Source: Silicimonas sp. (GTDB lineage Bacteria > Pseudomonadota > Alphaproteobacteria > Rhodobacterales > Rhodobacteraceae). From it: DNA of 64,000 nt. The notes under the pieces were generated by a model. It did no database searches. It was not told the origin of the DNA and saw only the letters and a program-made list of their open reading frames with translations. Positions 1 to 7,920 of the stretch are shown piece by piece (the first letter of the stretch is position 1; every line of letters starts with the position of its first letter). Both the position numbers and the translations under genes were made by a program. The DNA lies in contig JAJDZT010000033.1 in NCBI GenBank assembly GCA_022824525.1, positions 32,401 to 96,400 of the forward strand, written 5' to 3'.

Positions 1-2
1 TG

Positions 3-89
3 GACGGGCCCTGCCTGATCCTGTTCGGTCTTGAGCCCCGCAAAACTGCTGCCGCCCTCAGTTCGATCCAGAAGGAGATCGCTTTATGA
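3..89 (+). CDS. C-terminal end of a gene cut by the window edge, probably siroheme synthase
   Basis: An open frame enters from the left edge and ends at TGA 87-89, overlapping the next start in an ATGA. Only 28 residues are visible (DGPCLILFGLEPRK followed by an Ala-rich tail). A siroheme synthase (CysG-type uroporphyrinogen methyltransferase) is the usual gene in this place ahead of DUF2849 and the sulfite reductase, and it would supply the siroheme that CysI needs. The visible tail is too short to prove this, so the call rests on position and translational coupling. Confidence 0.45.
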   Translation, partial: DGPCLILFGLEPRKTAAALSSIQKEIAL

Positions 90-388
90 GCCGCCGCCCC
101 TACACCCCAAAGGTTGTCGCCGCAAACGATCTTCTCAAGGGAGACGCTGTTTGGCTGACCGCAAACGACAGTTGGACGCGAAATATGTGCGAGGCTGAAC
201 TGATCGAAGACGAGGCCATCGCGGAAGACCGTCTGATTTTTGCGATTGGACAAGGAAACATCGTGGTTGGCGCGTATCTCGTCGACGCAAGGCCGGGAGA
301 GAATGGTCCCGAGCCGACCCATTTTCGCGAGGCATTCCGAACACGGGGGCCATCGAACTATCCCCATGGGAAACAGGTAGAGAGCTAA
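86..388 (+). CDS. DUF2849 domain protein of the sulfate assimilation operon
   Basis: A 100-residue soluble protein that looks like DUF2849, a small family of unknown biochemical role found next to assimilatory sulfite reductase genes in alphaproteobacteria. It has no signal peptide, membrane segment or cysteine pair suggesting a redox centre. Its ATG overlaps the preceding stop, with AAGGAG about ten bases upstream, and it ends four bases before cysI, so it is almost certainly co-translated with the reductase. A role in folding, cofactor loading or regulation of CysI is inference from this constant neighbourhood. Confidence 0.8.
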   Translation: MSRRPYTPKVVAANDLLKGDAVWLTANDSWTRNMCEAELIEDEAIAEDRLIFAIGQGNIVVGAYLVDARPGENGPEPTHFREAFRTRGPSNYPHGKQVES

Positions 389-392
389 AAAG

Positions 393-2063
393 ATGTATCA
401 CTACAATGACTTCGATGAAGCTTTCGTGCGTGAACGCGTAGCGCAGTTCCGCGGGCAGGTGGAGCGCCGTATCGACGGATCTCTGACCGAGGACGAATTC
501 AAGCCATTGCGCCTGATGAACGGTCTGTACCTTCAATTGCATGCCTACATGCTGCGCGTGGCAATTCCCTATGGCACGCTGAACAGTCGTCAAATGCGCC
601 AGCTCGCCATGATCGCCGATCGGTGGGACAAAGGTTACGGGCATTTCACGACACGGCAAAACATCCAGTACAACTGGCCGGAACTCAAGGATGTGCCGGA
701 CATGCTGGAGGCTTTGGCCGATGTTGAGATGCACGCGATTCAAACCAGCGGCAATACAATCCGGAACGTGACGGCAGACCACTTTGCCGGCGCCGCTGCC
801 GATGAAATCGCCGATCCCAGGCCCATTGCAGAATTGATCCGCCAGTGGTCGACGGACCATCCGGAATTCCAGTTTCTTCCCCGGAAATTCAAGATTGCGG
901 TCACCGGATCGCCGAATGATCGCGCTGTCACGAAAGCCCACGACATTGGCCTTCGCATGGTGCGCAATGACGCCGGCGAACCTGGCTTCGAGGTGGTCGT
1001 CGGCGGTGGTCTAGGCCGCACCCCGATGATTGGGCAGGTTATCCGTGAGTTTGTTCCGCAGTCGGATCTGCTGCCGTATCTCGAGGCCATCGTCAACGTC
1101 TACAATCTGCTTGGAAGACGCGACAATAAGTACAAGGCTCGGATCAAAATTACCGTCGCGGAGAACGGGATGGACACCATCCGCGAGAAGGTTGAGGCAC
1201 AATTCGAACGTTTGAAGAGCGATTTCGGCGGTTTTGATCAAGAATTGCTTGCTCGGATCGAACATTCTTTCGTTGCGCCCGATTTCAGAACGGCGGGATT
1301 GGAAAAGTTCAATTCTGCAAGGGCGTCCAACCCTGCATTTCGAGCATGGACGGATACGAATCTCAGCGAACATCGCCACGACGAGCACGCCATCGTCACA
1401 GTTTCGATCAAGGCGCACGGAGCCACGCCGGGCGATGCCACATCAGAGCAGATGCGCGTTCTTGCCGACCTTGCTGAACGTCTCGGCTACGATGAAATTC
1501 GGATCAGCCACGAACAAAATGTCATCCTGCCACACGTCCATAAGTCGGACTTGCCGGAGGTATACGCCACACTCCGTGATCATGGCCTGGCGACAGCAAA
1601 TGTCGGGTTGATTTCGGACATCATCGCCTGCCCCGGCATGGACTACTGTGCTTTGGCGACGGCCCGCTCGATCCCGATCGCACAGGAAATCGCCACACGC
1701 TTCGACGAATTGAAACTGGAACACGAGATCGGTCAGCTGAAGATCAAGATTTCCGGGTGCATAAACGCCTGTGGGCACCACCATGTCGGTCATATCGGCA
1801 TCCTCGGCCTCGACCGCGCGGGTGTTGAAAACTACCAGATCACGCTTGGGGGTGACGGAACGGAAACCGCAGCTATTGGTGAGCGTGCAGGCCCTGGCTT
1901 TTCGGCGGAGGAGATTGTCCCGGCGATCGAGCGCCTGATTGATGCCTACCTTGCTCATCGCGAAGGACCTGAGGAGGCTTTCCTCCAGACTTATCGTCGG
2001 CTGGGGATGGCCCCGTTCAAAGCAGCGCTCTACCCGGAAAAGGAACAGTCTCGTGCCGCTTGA
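393..2063 (+). CDS. cysI: Nitrite/sulfite reductase, hemoprotein subunit
   Basis: A 556-residue siroheme and 4Fe-4S enzyme that reduces sulfite to sulfide with six electrons in cysteine synthesis. Two ferredoxin-like half-domains alternate with two catalytic half-domains. The cluster and siroheme ligands are in the C-terminal half: CPGMDYC and later SGCINAC followed by GHHH, the C-x5-C plus C-x3-C signature of the family. The length matches single-subunit, ferredoxin-type sulfite reductases. Sulfite rather than nitrite is favoured because cysH and DUF934 follow directly. The 3' end overlaps cysH by eleven bases. Confidence 0.93.
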   Translation: MYHYNDFDEAFVRERVAQFRGQVERRIDGSLTEDEFKPLRLMNGLYLQLHAYMLRVAIPYGTLNSRQMRQLAMIADRWDKGYGHFTTRQNIQYNWPELKDVPDMLEALADVEMHAIQTSGNTIRNVTADHFAGAAADEIADPRPIAELIRQWSTDHPEFQFLPRKFKIAVTGSPNDRAVTKAHDIGLRMVRNDAGEPGFEVVVGGGLGRTPMIGQVIREFVPQSDLLPYLEAIVNVYNLLGRRDNKYKARIKITVAENGMDTIREKVEAQFERLKSDFGGFDQELLARIEHSFVAPDFRTAGLEKFNSARASNPAFRAWTDTNLSEHRHDEHAIVTVSIKAHGATPGDATSEQMRVLADLAERLGYDEIRISHEQNVILPHVHKSDLPEVYATLRDHGLATANVGLISDIIACPGMDYCALATARSIPIAQEIATRFDELKLEHEIGQLKIKISGCINACGHHHVGHIGILGLDRAGVENYQITLGGDGTETAAIGERAGPGFSAEEIVPAIERLIDAYLAHREGPEEAFLQTYRRLGMAPFKAALYPEKEQSRAA

Positions 2064-2796
2064 GGCCCCATACTCTTCTATCGAAGAGCAGGTCGCGGAG
2101 CTGAACAGCCGCCACGCGCATCACGCGGCGATGGATATACTCGAAGCTACGCTCGGCGATCCGATGATCGGAAGAACTGCTCTTGTATCTTCGTTTGGAG
2201 CAGAGGCTGTTGTGCTGCTTCACATGGTGTCGGTCATCGACAGGACGACGCCAGTTTTGTTCCTCGATACCGAGATGCTGTTCCCGGAGACACTTGAATA
2301 TCAGCGTGAACTTGCTGCGCGTCTGCGCTTGACCGTCGAAAGCATCAAGCCGGATCGAAACGTAACCTTCCTGAATGATCCAAACGGTATGATGCACACC
2401 ACTGACCCGAACGCCTGTTGCACCATTCGAAAGTCGCAACCTCTTAAAAAGGCGCTAGAGCCATTCGATGCCTGGATTACCGGTCGAAAGCGGTACCAGG
2501 GTGGCAAGAGGTCGGACCTCGCTCTGTTCGAAACAGACGATGCAAGCCGGATAAAGATCAACCCACTGGCGCACTGGTCTCCGGAGAACCTGCAAGAGTA
2601 CATCGACAACAATCGTCTGCCCCGTCACCCGCTGGTTGGAAAAGGCTTCCCTTCGATTGGCTGCGCGCCATGCACAACTCGGGTGGCGGAAGGCGAAGAC
2701 GCTCGCGCCGGTCGCTGGCGCGGGCATGACAAAACCGAATGTGGCATTCACTTCGCGAACGGTAAGGCCGTTCGCAAAACGGAGACGACACAATGA
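2053..2796 (+). CDS. cysH: Assimilatory adenylyl-sulfate (APS) reductase
   Basis: Reduces activated sulfate to sulfite with thioredoxin. From GTG 2053 the product is 247 residues. Cysteine pairs CC (122-123) and CAPC (204-207) are the 4Fe-4S ligands that separate APS reductases from cluster-free PAPS reductases, and TECGIH near the C-terminus carries the catalytic cysteine. The GTG inside the end of cysI has AAGGAACAG just upstream; an upstream ATG at 1939 would add 38 residues with no family character. The stop overlaps the next start as ATGA. APS rather than PAPS is inferred from the cysteines. Confidence 0.92.
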   Translation: MPLEAPYSSIEEQVAELNSRHAHHAAMDILEATLGDPMIGRTALVSSFGAEAVVLLHMVSVIDRTTPVLFLDTEMLFPETLEYQRELAARLRLTVESIKPDRNVTFLNDPNGMMHTTDPNACCTIRKSQPLKKALEPFDAWITGRKRYQGGKRSDLALFETDDASRIKINPLAHWSPENLQEYIDNNRLPRHPLVGKGFPSIGCAPCTTRVAEGEDARAGRWRGHDKTECGIHFANGKAVRKTETTQ

Positions 2797-3206
2797 TCGC
2801 GACCGACACAGGATTTCGCGCTGACGATATCACGCTGCGCTTCACCCCACTTGACCAAATCGCCGCGAACGATTGCACAGAAGTACTTGCTGTCGACCTG
2901 CCGTCGGACGCCGATCTCTCGGTTCTTGAGGGTCACCTTGATCGCATTGGCGCGATCCGTATCGACTTTCCAAGCTTTGCGGACGGTCGCGGTTTTACGC
3001 TTGCCCGGAATCTGCGCCTGCAAGGATACCGTGGCCGCCTGCGTGCAAAAGGGCATGTGATTGCGGACCAATATGCAATGGCCCGACGCTCCGGCTTTGA
3101 CGAAGTTGAGATCGACGAGGCCCTGGCCGAGAGGCAGCCGGAAAACCAGTGGCTCCGCCGAGCCGATTGGCGAAAGCACGATTATCAGTCGCGCCTCCGC
3201 GCCTAA
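2793..3206 (+). CDS. DUF934 domain protein, sulfate assimilation
   Basis: A 137-residue protein of the DUF934 family, sometimes labelled an oxidoreductase but without a defined reaction. The central stretch (FADGRGFTLARNLR) is the conserved family core. It has no cofactor-binding cysteines or membrane segments. It starts in the ATGA overlap with cysH, so its synthesis is coupled to the APS reductase. DUF934 genes almost always accompany sulfite or APS reductase genes in proteobacteria; an accessory role in sulfite reduction is inference. Confidence 0.88.
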   Translation: MIATDTGFRADDITLRFTPLDQIAANDCTEVLAVDLPSDADLSVLEGHLDRIGAIRIDFPSFADGRGFTLARNLRLQGYRGRLRAKGHVIADQYAMARRSGFDEVEIDEALAERQPENQWLRRADWRKHDYQSRLRA

Positions 3207-3280
3207 TTCGATCCGACCGCCTTCCCCGTTCTTGAAATTCCGTATAAGTGAGGACGGAGTGTAAACTCCGATTGACAGAC

Positions 3281-4117
3281 ATGACCGAACAGACGCCGAT
3301 GAACGAAGCTACTGCAAGACCTGTACTGCTCCCAGACGCGCAGACCGTGACTTCGGTCCAACACTGGACAGACCGCCTGTTTTCCTTCCGCGTGACGCGC
3401 CCCCAGAGCTTGCGATTTCGCTCAGGTGAGTTTGTGATGATCGGATTGCTGGGCGACAACGGCAAACCACTTCTGAGAGCCTATTCCATCGCCTCCCCCG
3501 CATGGGATGAGGAACTGGAGTTTTATTCGATCAAGGTGCCTGATGGCCCTTTGACGTCCAAGCTTCAGCACATTCAACCGGGCGACCAGATCATCCTTCG
3601 TCCGAAACCTGTCGGTACGCTGGTTCTTGACGCGCTGCTGCCCGGCAAGCGCCTTTGGTTCTTTGCCACAGGCACCGGCATTGCTCCGTTTGCGTCGTTG
3701 ATGCGCGACCCTGACACGTTCGAGCGCTATGAGCAGATTATCATGATGCACACATGCCGCGATGTGGCCGAGCTCGAATATGGTCGCCGATTGGTTGAGA
3801 GCATTCGATCGGATGAAATGCTTGCTGAGTTGATGGGCGACGGATTCGCGGACAAGCTTTTGTATTACCCGACCACGACTCGTGAAGAGAGTGATCACAT
3901 GGGACGAATCACGGACAATCTGACGTCCGGCAAGGCCTTCGCCGATCTTGGGATTGTTGGAATAAACCCTGACGAAGATCGTGGAATGGTTTGCGGATCA
4001 CTCGCTTTCAACACGGATATGAAAGAAGTGCTGGAAGGGTGCGGTCTCGAAGAGGGCGCGAACAGTGATCCAAAGCAATACGTGGTTGAGAAAGCATTTG
4101 TGGGCGACGGCATCTAG
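3281..4117 (+). CDS. fpr: Ferredoxin-NADP reductase
   Basis: An FAD enzyme moving electrons between NADPH and ferredoxin or flavodoxin. From ATG 3281 it is 278 residues. RAYSIASP is the FAD-binding R-x-Y-S motif, GTGIAP the NADP-binding turn, and the chain ends in FVGDGI, typical of bacterial-type reductases without a terminal aromatic residue. It lies 74 bases after DUF934 in the same direction and could supply reduced ferredoxin to CysI. The GTG at 3248 would add eleven residues unlike the family N-terminus; no strong ribosome site decides the start, so ATG 3281 is chosen by family fit. Confidence 0.9.
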   Translation: MTEQTPMNEATARPVLLPDAQTVTSVQHWTDRLFSFRVTRPQSLRFRSGEFVMIGLLGDNGKPLLRAYSIASPAWDEELEFYSIKVPDGPLTSKLQHIQPGDQIILRPKPVGTLVLDALLPGKRLWFFATGTGIAPFASLMRDPDTFERYEQIIMMHTCRDVAELEYGRRLVESIRSDEMLAELMGDGFADKLLYYPTTTREESDHMGRITDNLTSGKAFADLGIVGINPDEDRGMVCGSLAFNTDMKEVLEGCGLEEGANSDPKQYVVEKAFVGDGI

Positions 4118-4201
4118 AAGCCACCGTATTCCGCCCGCAGAGATTACCGCTTTCATCAGTCCGCTTTGGGCCTGCCAAAGTTACGCTGACCTATGATGTG
4201 C

Positions 4202-4576
4202 TTATTCAACCGCTAGAGAAACGCGGATATCTTCGAGGACACGCGGCAGTTCTCCACGTCCTTCCTGAGCCGAAATCAACTTTGCAACGAGCCGATCCTT
4301 TTCCCCGTAGGTGAGTGGAGAGGCTTCGATGATATTCCGTACGATCTCGCCATTGAACGTTTCGGGCTGCAAGGCCGACAAACCAAAGGCAGCGGAGGCC
4401 AATGCAGAACCGGTATTGCCCACTTCAAGTCCCGACGCAGATGCCACTTCGGGCTCAACATAAGCATCGGCAAGAGCGACACTCTCAGCAGTATCACTTG
4501 GATCACCGGCAATTCCGGCACCGATCAGGAGCGCAACCGCTACGCAGCCGCTCGATATCCAAATTACTCGCCCCAT
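4202..4576 (-). CDS. Small membrane-anchored protein sharing a C-terminal module with the next gene
   Basis: I do not recognise this 124-residue protein. The N-terminus (VIWISSGCVAVALLIGAGIA) is a single hydrophobic segment, either an uncleaved anchor or a signal sequence, followed by an Ala/Ser-rich linker. The last 58 residues align with the last 57 of the neighbour at 4813-5613: both open with SAL-x-PE-x-F, keep RN and a central Lys, and end in V-x-E-x-x-R-x-x-L. I count about 18 identities with one gap. The start is ATG 4576, preceded by GAGG; a longer reading frame upstream lacks coding character. Function unknown. Confidence 0.65.
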   Translation of the reverse strand: MGRVIWISSGCVAVALLIGAGIAGDPSDTAESVALADAYVEPEVASASGLEVGNTGSALASAAFGLSALQPETFNGEIVRNIIEASPLTYGEKDRLVAKLISAQEGRGELPRVLEDIRVSLAVE

Positions 4577-4812
4577 CTGTACATCCTCAAAGGCGTTCCC
4601 ACACCACGCTCTGATACCCTGAAAACAGGTGGAGCCAAGACGTAGCCGGAGACATGGCAGATGGTCGGCCAAAGGCAGCGCATCGGGGTTGCGGCCATCG
4701 GCGGATTTCAGATTATCGCGGCTGCTGAGGAAATTTTCTGCGAACCAATTGCACTTTTGCAACAGGCTAATCTGTGGTCCGCGCCGCTAATAAAGCGGCG
4801 CGGTGGATCAGT

Positions 4813-5613
4813 TTATAGACCAAGAGCTTCGCGCACCTGCTCTATAACCGATTGAATCTGATCGGGGTTTTCTTCACCCTGAGTGATCAGGGCATTAACT
4901 GCCTGCTTTTGCAATGCACCAAGGTCAGATTCGTCGACGAAGTTCCGCAGAGCATCAGCGTCAAACCCCTCCGGCGTCAGAGCGGATGCAATGTCACCTG
5001 TCGCGTCGACGGTCTCATCAGCCATTTCAGTTGCGTCATCTGCGACGTCTGTAGCCGCTTCGCCAGCATCGTCGGCCGCATCTGTTGCGGCTTCCGTTGC
5101 ATCAGCGGCTGTATCCGCCACGCCTTCGACGGCGTCCGTTGCCGCCTCGGTCGCACCTTCCACTGCGTCCGTCGAGGCCTCTGCGGCACCTTCCACGGCA
5201 TCGCTCGCCGCATCGGTTGCGGCCTCTACAGCGTCGTCGGCCGCGTCCACCGCTGTGTCCGTCGCTTCCTCGGTCAGATTAAGTGCATCGTCGGCGGCAT
5301 CCGCGACGCCTTCGATGGCATCCTCAACAGCACCCTCGACAGCCTCCTGAGCCTGATCAACTGCGTCTTCCACGGCATCCTGAGCTTCTTCGACTGCACC
5401 TTCGACCGCTTCCTGAACATCGCTTGCAGCTTCTTCGACAGCTGTTTCGACATCTGAGGCAGCTTCAGCTGCTTCGTTGGTTGCGGTCTCTGCGGTATCC
5501 GCAGCTTCCTCGGCGACTTCGGCGACGGGTGCTTCAGTCTCGCCACCTTGCATAACAAACCACGCTACGGCTCCGATCACGACGATCCCAGCCAGTATCA
5601 AAAACGGTCTCAT
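4813..5613 (-). CDS. Membrane-anchored acidic Ala-rich coiled protein
   Basis: A 266-residue protein in three parts: a membrane segment (about residues 4-21), roughly 180 residues made almost only of Ala, Glu, Asp, Val and Thr in short repeats such as DAVEGA and AATDA, and a 57-residue C-terminal module with normal complexity. The repeats should form a long, strongly acidic amphipathic helix, like late-embryogenesis-abundant or phasin-like proteins, though relationship to either is not shown. The module is shared with the gene at 4202-4576. Repeats occur at DNA level too, so length may vary among strains. Function unknown; a periplasmic spacer or stress-protection role is speculation. Confidence 0.8.
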   Translation of the reverse strand: MRPFLILAGIVVIGAVAWFVMQGGETEAPVAEVAEEAADTAETATNEAAEAASDVETAVEEAASDVQEAVEGAVEEAQDAVEDAVDQAQEAVEGAVEDAIEGVADAADDALNLTEEATDTAVDAADDAVEAATDAASDAVEGAAEASTDAVEGATEAATDAVEGVADTAADATEAATDAADDAGEAATDVADDATEMADETVDATGDIASALTPEGFDADALRNFVDESDLGALQKQAVNALITQGEENPDQIQSVIEQVREALGL

Positions 5614-5823
5614 TTCTCGGACTCCCCTATGATTCCTTTGCGCACTAGTTGGTGTCCCGAGGCATCAGCGTCTAGGGGGAAGATGTCACCATGCGCGTCA
5701 CCGGCGAGTGCTGGCTCACGTAGCGGCGCAATTTCGGTGCCAACTGGCCGAAACCGGTTGAAAGCAGGGCGATTCCCTCCTATTTTCCGCATCTCTAGAG
5801 AAACCACTAAAGGACAAAACACC

Positions 5824-6366
5824 ATCGCTCGCAGACCACACAACGCACCTCCGGTGCGTGACACAGGCCCCCGGGTAAATGACCGCATCCGCGCGCCTGA
5901 AATCCGGCTCATCGGAGCCGAAGGGGAAAACGTAGGCGTCGTATCGCCTGACCGCGCTATGCAGTTGGCCGAAGATGCTGGGCTGGACCTGGTAGAAATT
6001 TCCCCGAATGCTTCGCCGCCCGTCTGCAAGATCATGGACTTCGGCAAGTTCAAGTACGAACAGCAGAAGCGCGAAAGCGAAGCCCGCAAGAAGCAAAAGA
6101 CCATCGAAGTCAAAGAAGTGAAGTTCCGCCCAAATACGGATACGCACGACTATGACGTGAAGATGCGCAACGTGACGCGGTTCCTGGAGGCCGGCGACAA
6201 GGTCAAGGTGACCCTCCGCTTCCGTGGACGCGAGATGGCTCACCAGAACCTTGGGCGTGACCTTCTTGAACGCGTGGCGGAAGACATCAAGGAAATCGGC
6301 AAAGTTGAGAACATGCCGAAGATGGAAGGCCGCCAGATGGTCATGATGATCGGGCCGACCAAGTAA
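5824..6366 (+). CDS. infC: Translation initiation factor IF-3 with ATC start
   Basis: IF-3 binds the 30S subunit, keeps it apart from 50S and proofreads the start codon. The product is 180 residues; PRVNDRIR and ENVGVVS open the N-domain, [15 protein letters not shown] is the classic linker region, and the C-domain ends in MVMMIGP. No ATG, GTG or TTG exists at the expected place; the family N-terminus (IARRPHN) begins at ATC 5824, with AAAGGAC about eight bases upstream. Rare start codons let IF-3 repress its own synthesis in other bacteria; that control is expected here by homology. A perfect hairpin follows at 6398. Confidence 0.93.
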   Translation: MARRPHNAPPVRDTGPRVNDRIRAPEIRLIGAEGENVGVVSPDRAMQLAEDAGLDLVEISPNASPPVCKIMDFGKFKYEQQKRESEARKKQKTIEVKEVKFRPNTDTHDYDVKMRNVTRFLEAGDKVKVTLRFRGREMAHQNLGRDLLERVAEDIKEIGKVENMPKMEGRQMVMMIGPTK

Positions 6367-6397
6367 ATCCCTGAAATTACGGGAAGTCAGAGCATTC

Positions 6398-6423
6398 GGA
6401 CCGGCGGAAGCGCCGGTCCTTTG
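6398..6423 (+). terminator. Probable intrinsic terminator of infC
   Basis: GGACCGGCG (6398-6406) pairs perfectly with CGCCGGTCC (6411-6419) around a GAAG loop, followed by a short TTT. The stem is strong but the T-tract is weak. It lies 32 bases after the infC stop. Confidence 0.7.
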
Positions 6424-6563
6424 ACACTCGGGATTCGAAACAAACTGCTCTTTCCGGCACTGCCGTATCATCTCACGCAACGCCGAATGGCTGTTTGAGC
6501 CTCAAACTTGCCACAATTGCGCTCACCCGCGTAGTATCGCGCGATCAGTGGGAACGAGTGCGT

Positions 6564-7535
6564 ATGGTAGCGGGGGCAACGATATCCACAGAACTGTCTA
6601 ACGCAGAGTGGTGGGACGCTCTGCGTGGCGTTGGTAATGAGCATGGCAGCTTTTCAAATCTTGGGCGGCATCACGCAGCCGTATTTGTTGAGCAGTCGCA
6701 CAAGGTTCTGTTTGTCGGGTTCGAGACAGCTTTCGGAATACGCTCCGGGAGTGAAACGGGCCTTCCGATTGCCTTCGACATTTCTGAACGGCGGAATTGG
6801 TCGCACCTTACGATCCTGACGAAGAGCCAGAACTGGTTTCGAGACGAGAACCTGTTTCGCTTCTTCGATCGACTGGTTGACCACGCATTCTTCGATCAGT
6901 TTGACCGCGTCGTCTTCTACGGCGCAGGCATGTGCGGGTACGCGGCAGCGGCCTTTTCGGTAGCGTCACCGGGTGCCTCCGTGCTTCTTGTGTCACCCCA
7001 AGCCTCTCTGGATCGGAAAGTTGCTGGATGGGACACTCGGTTCCCATCGGCCCGCCGCATTGATTTTGGCAGCCGCTATGCGAATGCGCCGCGCCTTTTG
7101 GATGCTGCTGAAACTGCACTTCTTGTCTTTGACCCGGACGAGGTTGAGGACGCAATGCACGCAAGCCTCTTCAATGGTGACAACGTGATCCATCAGCGTT
7201 ACCGGCGGGGGGGAGCAGGTGCCATTGAGGCAGACTTGAGAAACATGTCCCTGATCTCAAAACTGACCGACACCGCCTCGCAAGATCGTCTGACACCAGG
7301 TGAAGCGGCACGTATTCTTCGAGCAAGACGAAGCCACGTGCCTTATCTGCGCGCCCTGCTCTCGCGGGTGCTTGCAGAAGACAGGCCCGCGTTGACCGCG
7401 CGGCTTTGTCGTGCCGTCCTCGCCGAGCAGCCTTTACCGCGGTTCAGGCAGCATCTGGAAAGAGCTGAAGCGCAACTTGGCTTGCGACCTGCCGATCCTG
7501 ACACGGCTGCCGCCGCGAGACGGGACGAAGCTTAA
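6564..7535 (+). CDS. Uncharacterised alpha/beta-hydrolase-like protein
   Basis: A 323-residue soluble protein. I do not know its function. Around residues 110-140 a predicted strand (RVVFYGAG) runs into GMCGY, a turn of the form G-x-C-x-G that resembles the nucleophile elbow of alpha/beta hydrolases with Cys in place of Ser, and LLVSPQASLD follows like a later core strand. Homologues in this bacterial group are, as far as I recall, sometimes labelled phosphoadenosine phosphosulfate reductase, but none of the CysH cysteine motifs are present, so I reject that name. ATG 6564 (with GGAACGAG upstream) is preferred over TTG 6495. It converges with the next gene with a four-base overlap. Confidence 0.7.
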   Translation: MVAGATISTELSNAEWWDALRGVGNEHGSFSNLGRHHAAVFVEQSHKVLFVGFETAFGIRSGSETGLPIAFDISERRNWSHLTILTKSQNWFRDENLFRFFDRLVDHAFFDQFDRVVFYGAGMCGYAAAAFSVASPGASVLLVSPQASLDRKVAGWDTRFPSARRIDFGSRYANAPRLLDAAETALLVFDPDEVEDAMHASLFNGDNVIHQRYRRGGAGAIEADLRNMSLISKLTDTASQDRLTPGEAARILRARRSHVPYLRALLSRVLAEDRPALTARLCRAVLAEQPLPRFRQHLERAEAQLGLRPADPDTAAAARRDEA

Positions 7536-7816
7536 CGGTCGTAATCCGGAGCGCGCATGGCGCGCACTTTGTCGTAAAGACGCGGTCCAAGGACACCGAT
7601 CACCCCACCCAGGGTCAGCGAGAACGCGGAGCCTGCGTCGCTCAATGCCGCAACAATTGCTGCCAGTAGAAGACATACCGAAAGAGATATGCCGCGCATT
7701 TCCGCGGCACTTGGCGCCTGACCCGGAAGGTGCTTTTCCACCAAAGGGCGCAACCGGTCTTCCACACTGGCCGCGCACCATCCCGCAATGATCCCAAGAA
7801 GGATTGTCCAAATCAT
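7532..7816 (-). CDS. Small hypothetical membrane protein
   Basis: A 94-residue protein with a hydrophobic N-terminal helix ([15 protein letters not shown]) and two closely spaced hydrophobic stretches in the second half, separated by a charged region. That suggests an inner membrane protein with two or three helices. No known motif is visible. ATG 7816 is chosen because the membrane helix starts right after it; an upstream in-frame start at 7849 would add eleven polar residues. Its stop overlaps the convergent gene by four bases. Confidence 0.6.
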   Translation of the reverse strand: MIWTILLGIIAGWCAASVEDRLRPLVEKHLPGQAPSAAEMRGISLSVCLLLAAIVAALSDAGSAFSLTLGGVIGVLGPRLYDKVRAMRAPDYDR

Positions 7817-7920
7817 GTCTGATGTTCCCACGCTCTCATTCCGCGGCAAGATACCCGATTCGCCTACGGGAATGCAGGGCCCTCTGGTTCGTTCCGCGTC
7901 CGTGCGCTAGAGGAAGGGGC

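Noticed and set aside
4852..5457. Long open frames on the plus strand opposite the Ala-rich gene
   Set aside because: They are by-products of the repeated GCN-type codons; the plus-strand products are Cys/Arg/Ser-rich nonsense with no ribosome site.
4883..5555. DNA repeats in the Ala-rich gene as a CRISPR or tandem satellite
   Set aside because: The repeats are irregular, in frame and explained by the low-complexity protein they encode.
6564..7535. PAPS reductase annotation
   Set aside because: No Cys pairs, ECGIH-type motif or PAPS-binding loop; the true CysH is at 2053-2796.
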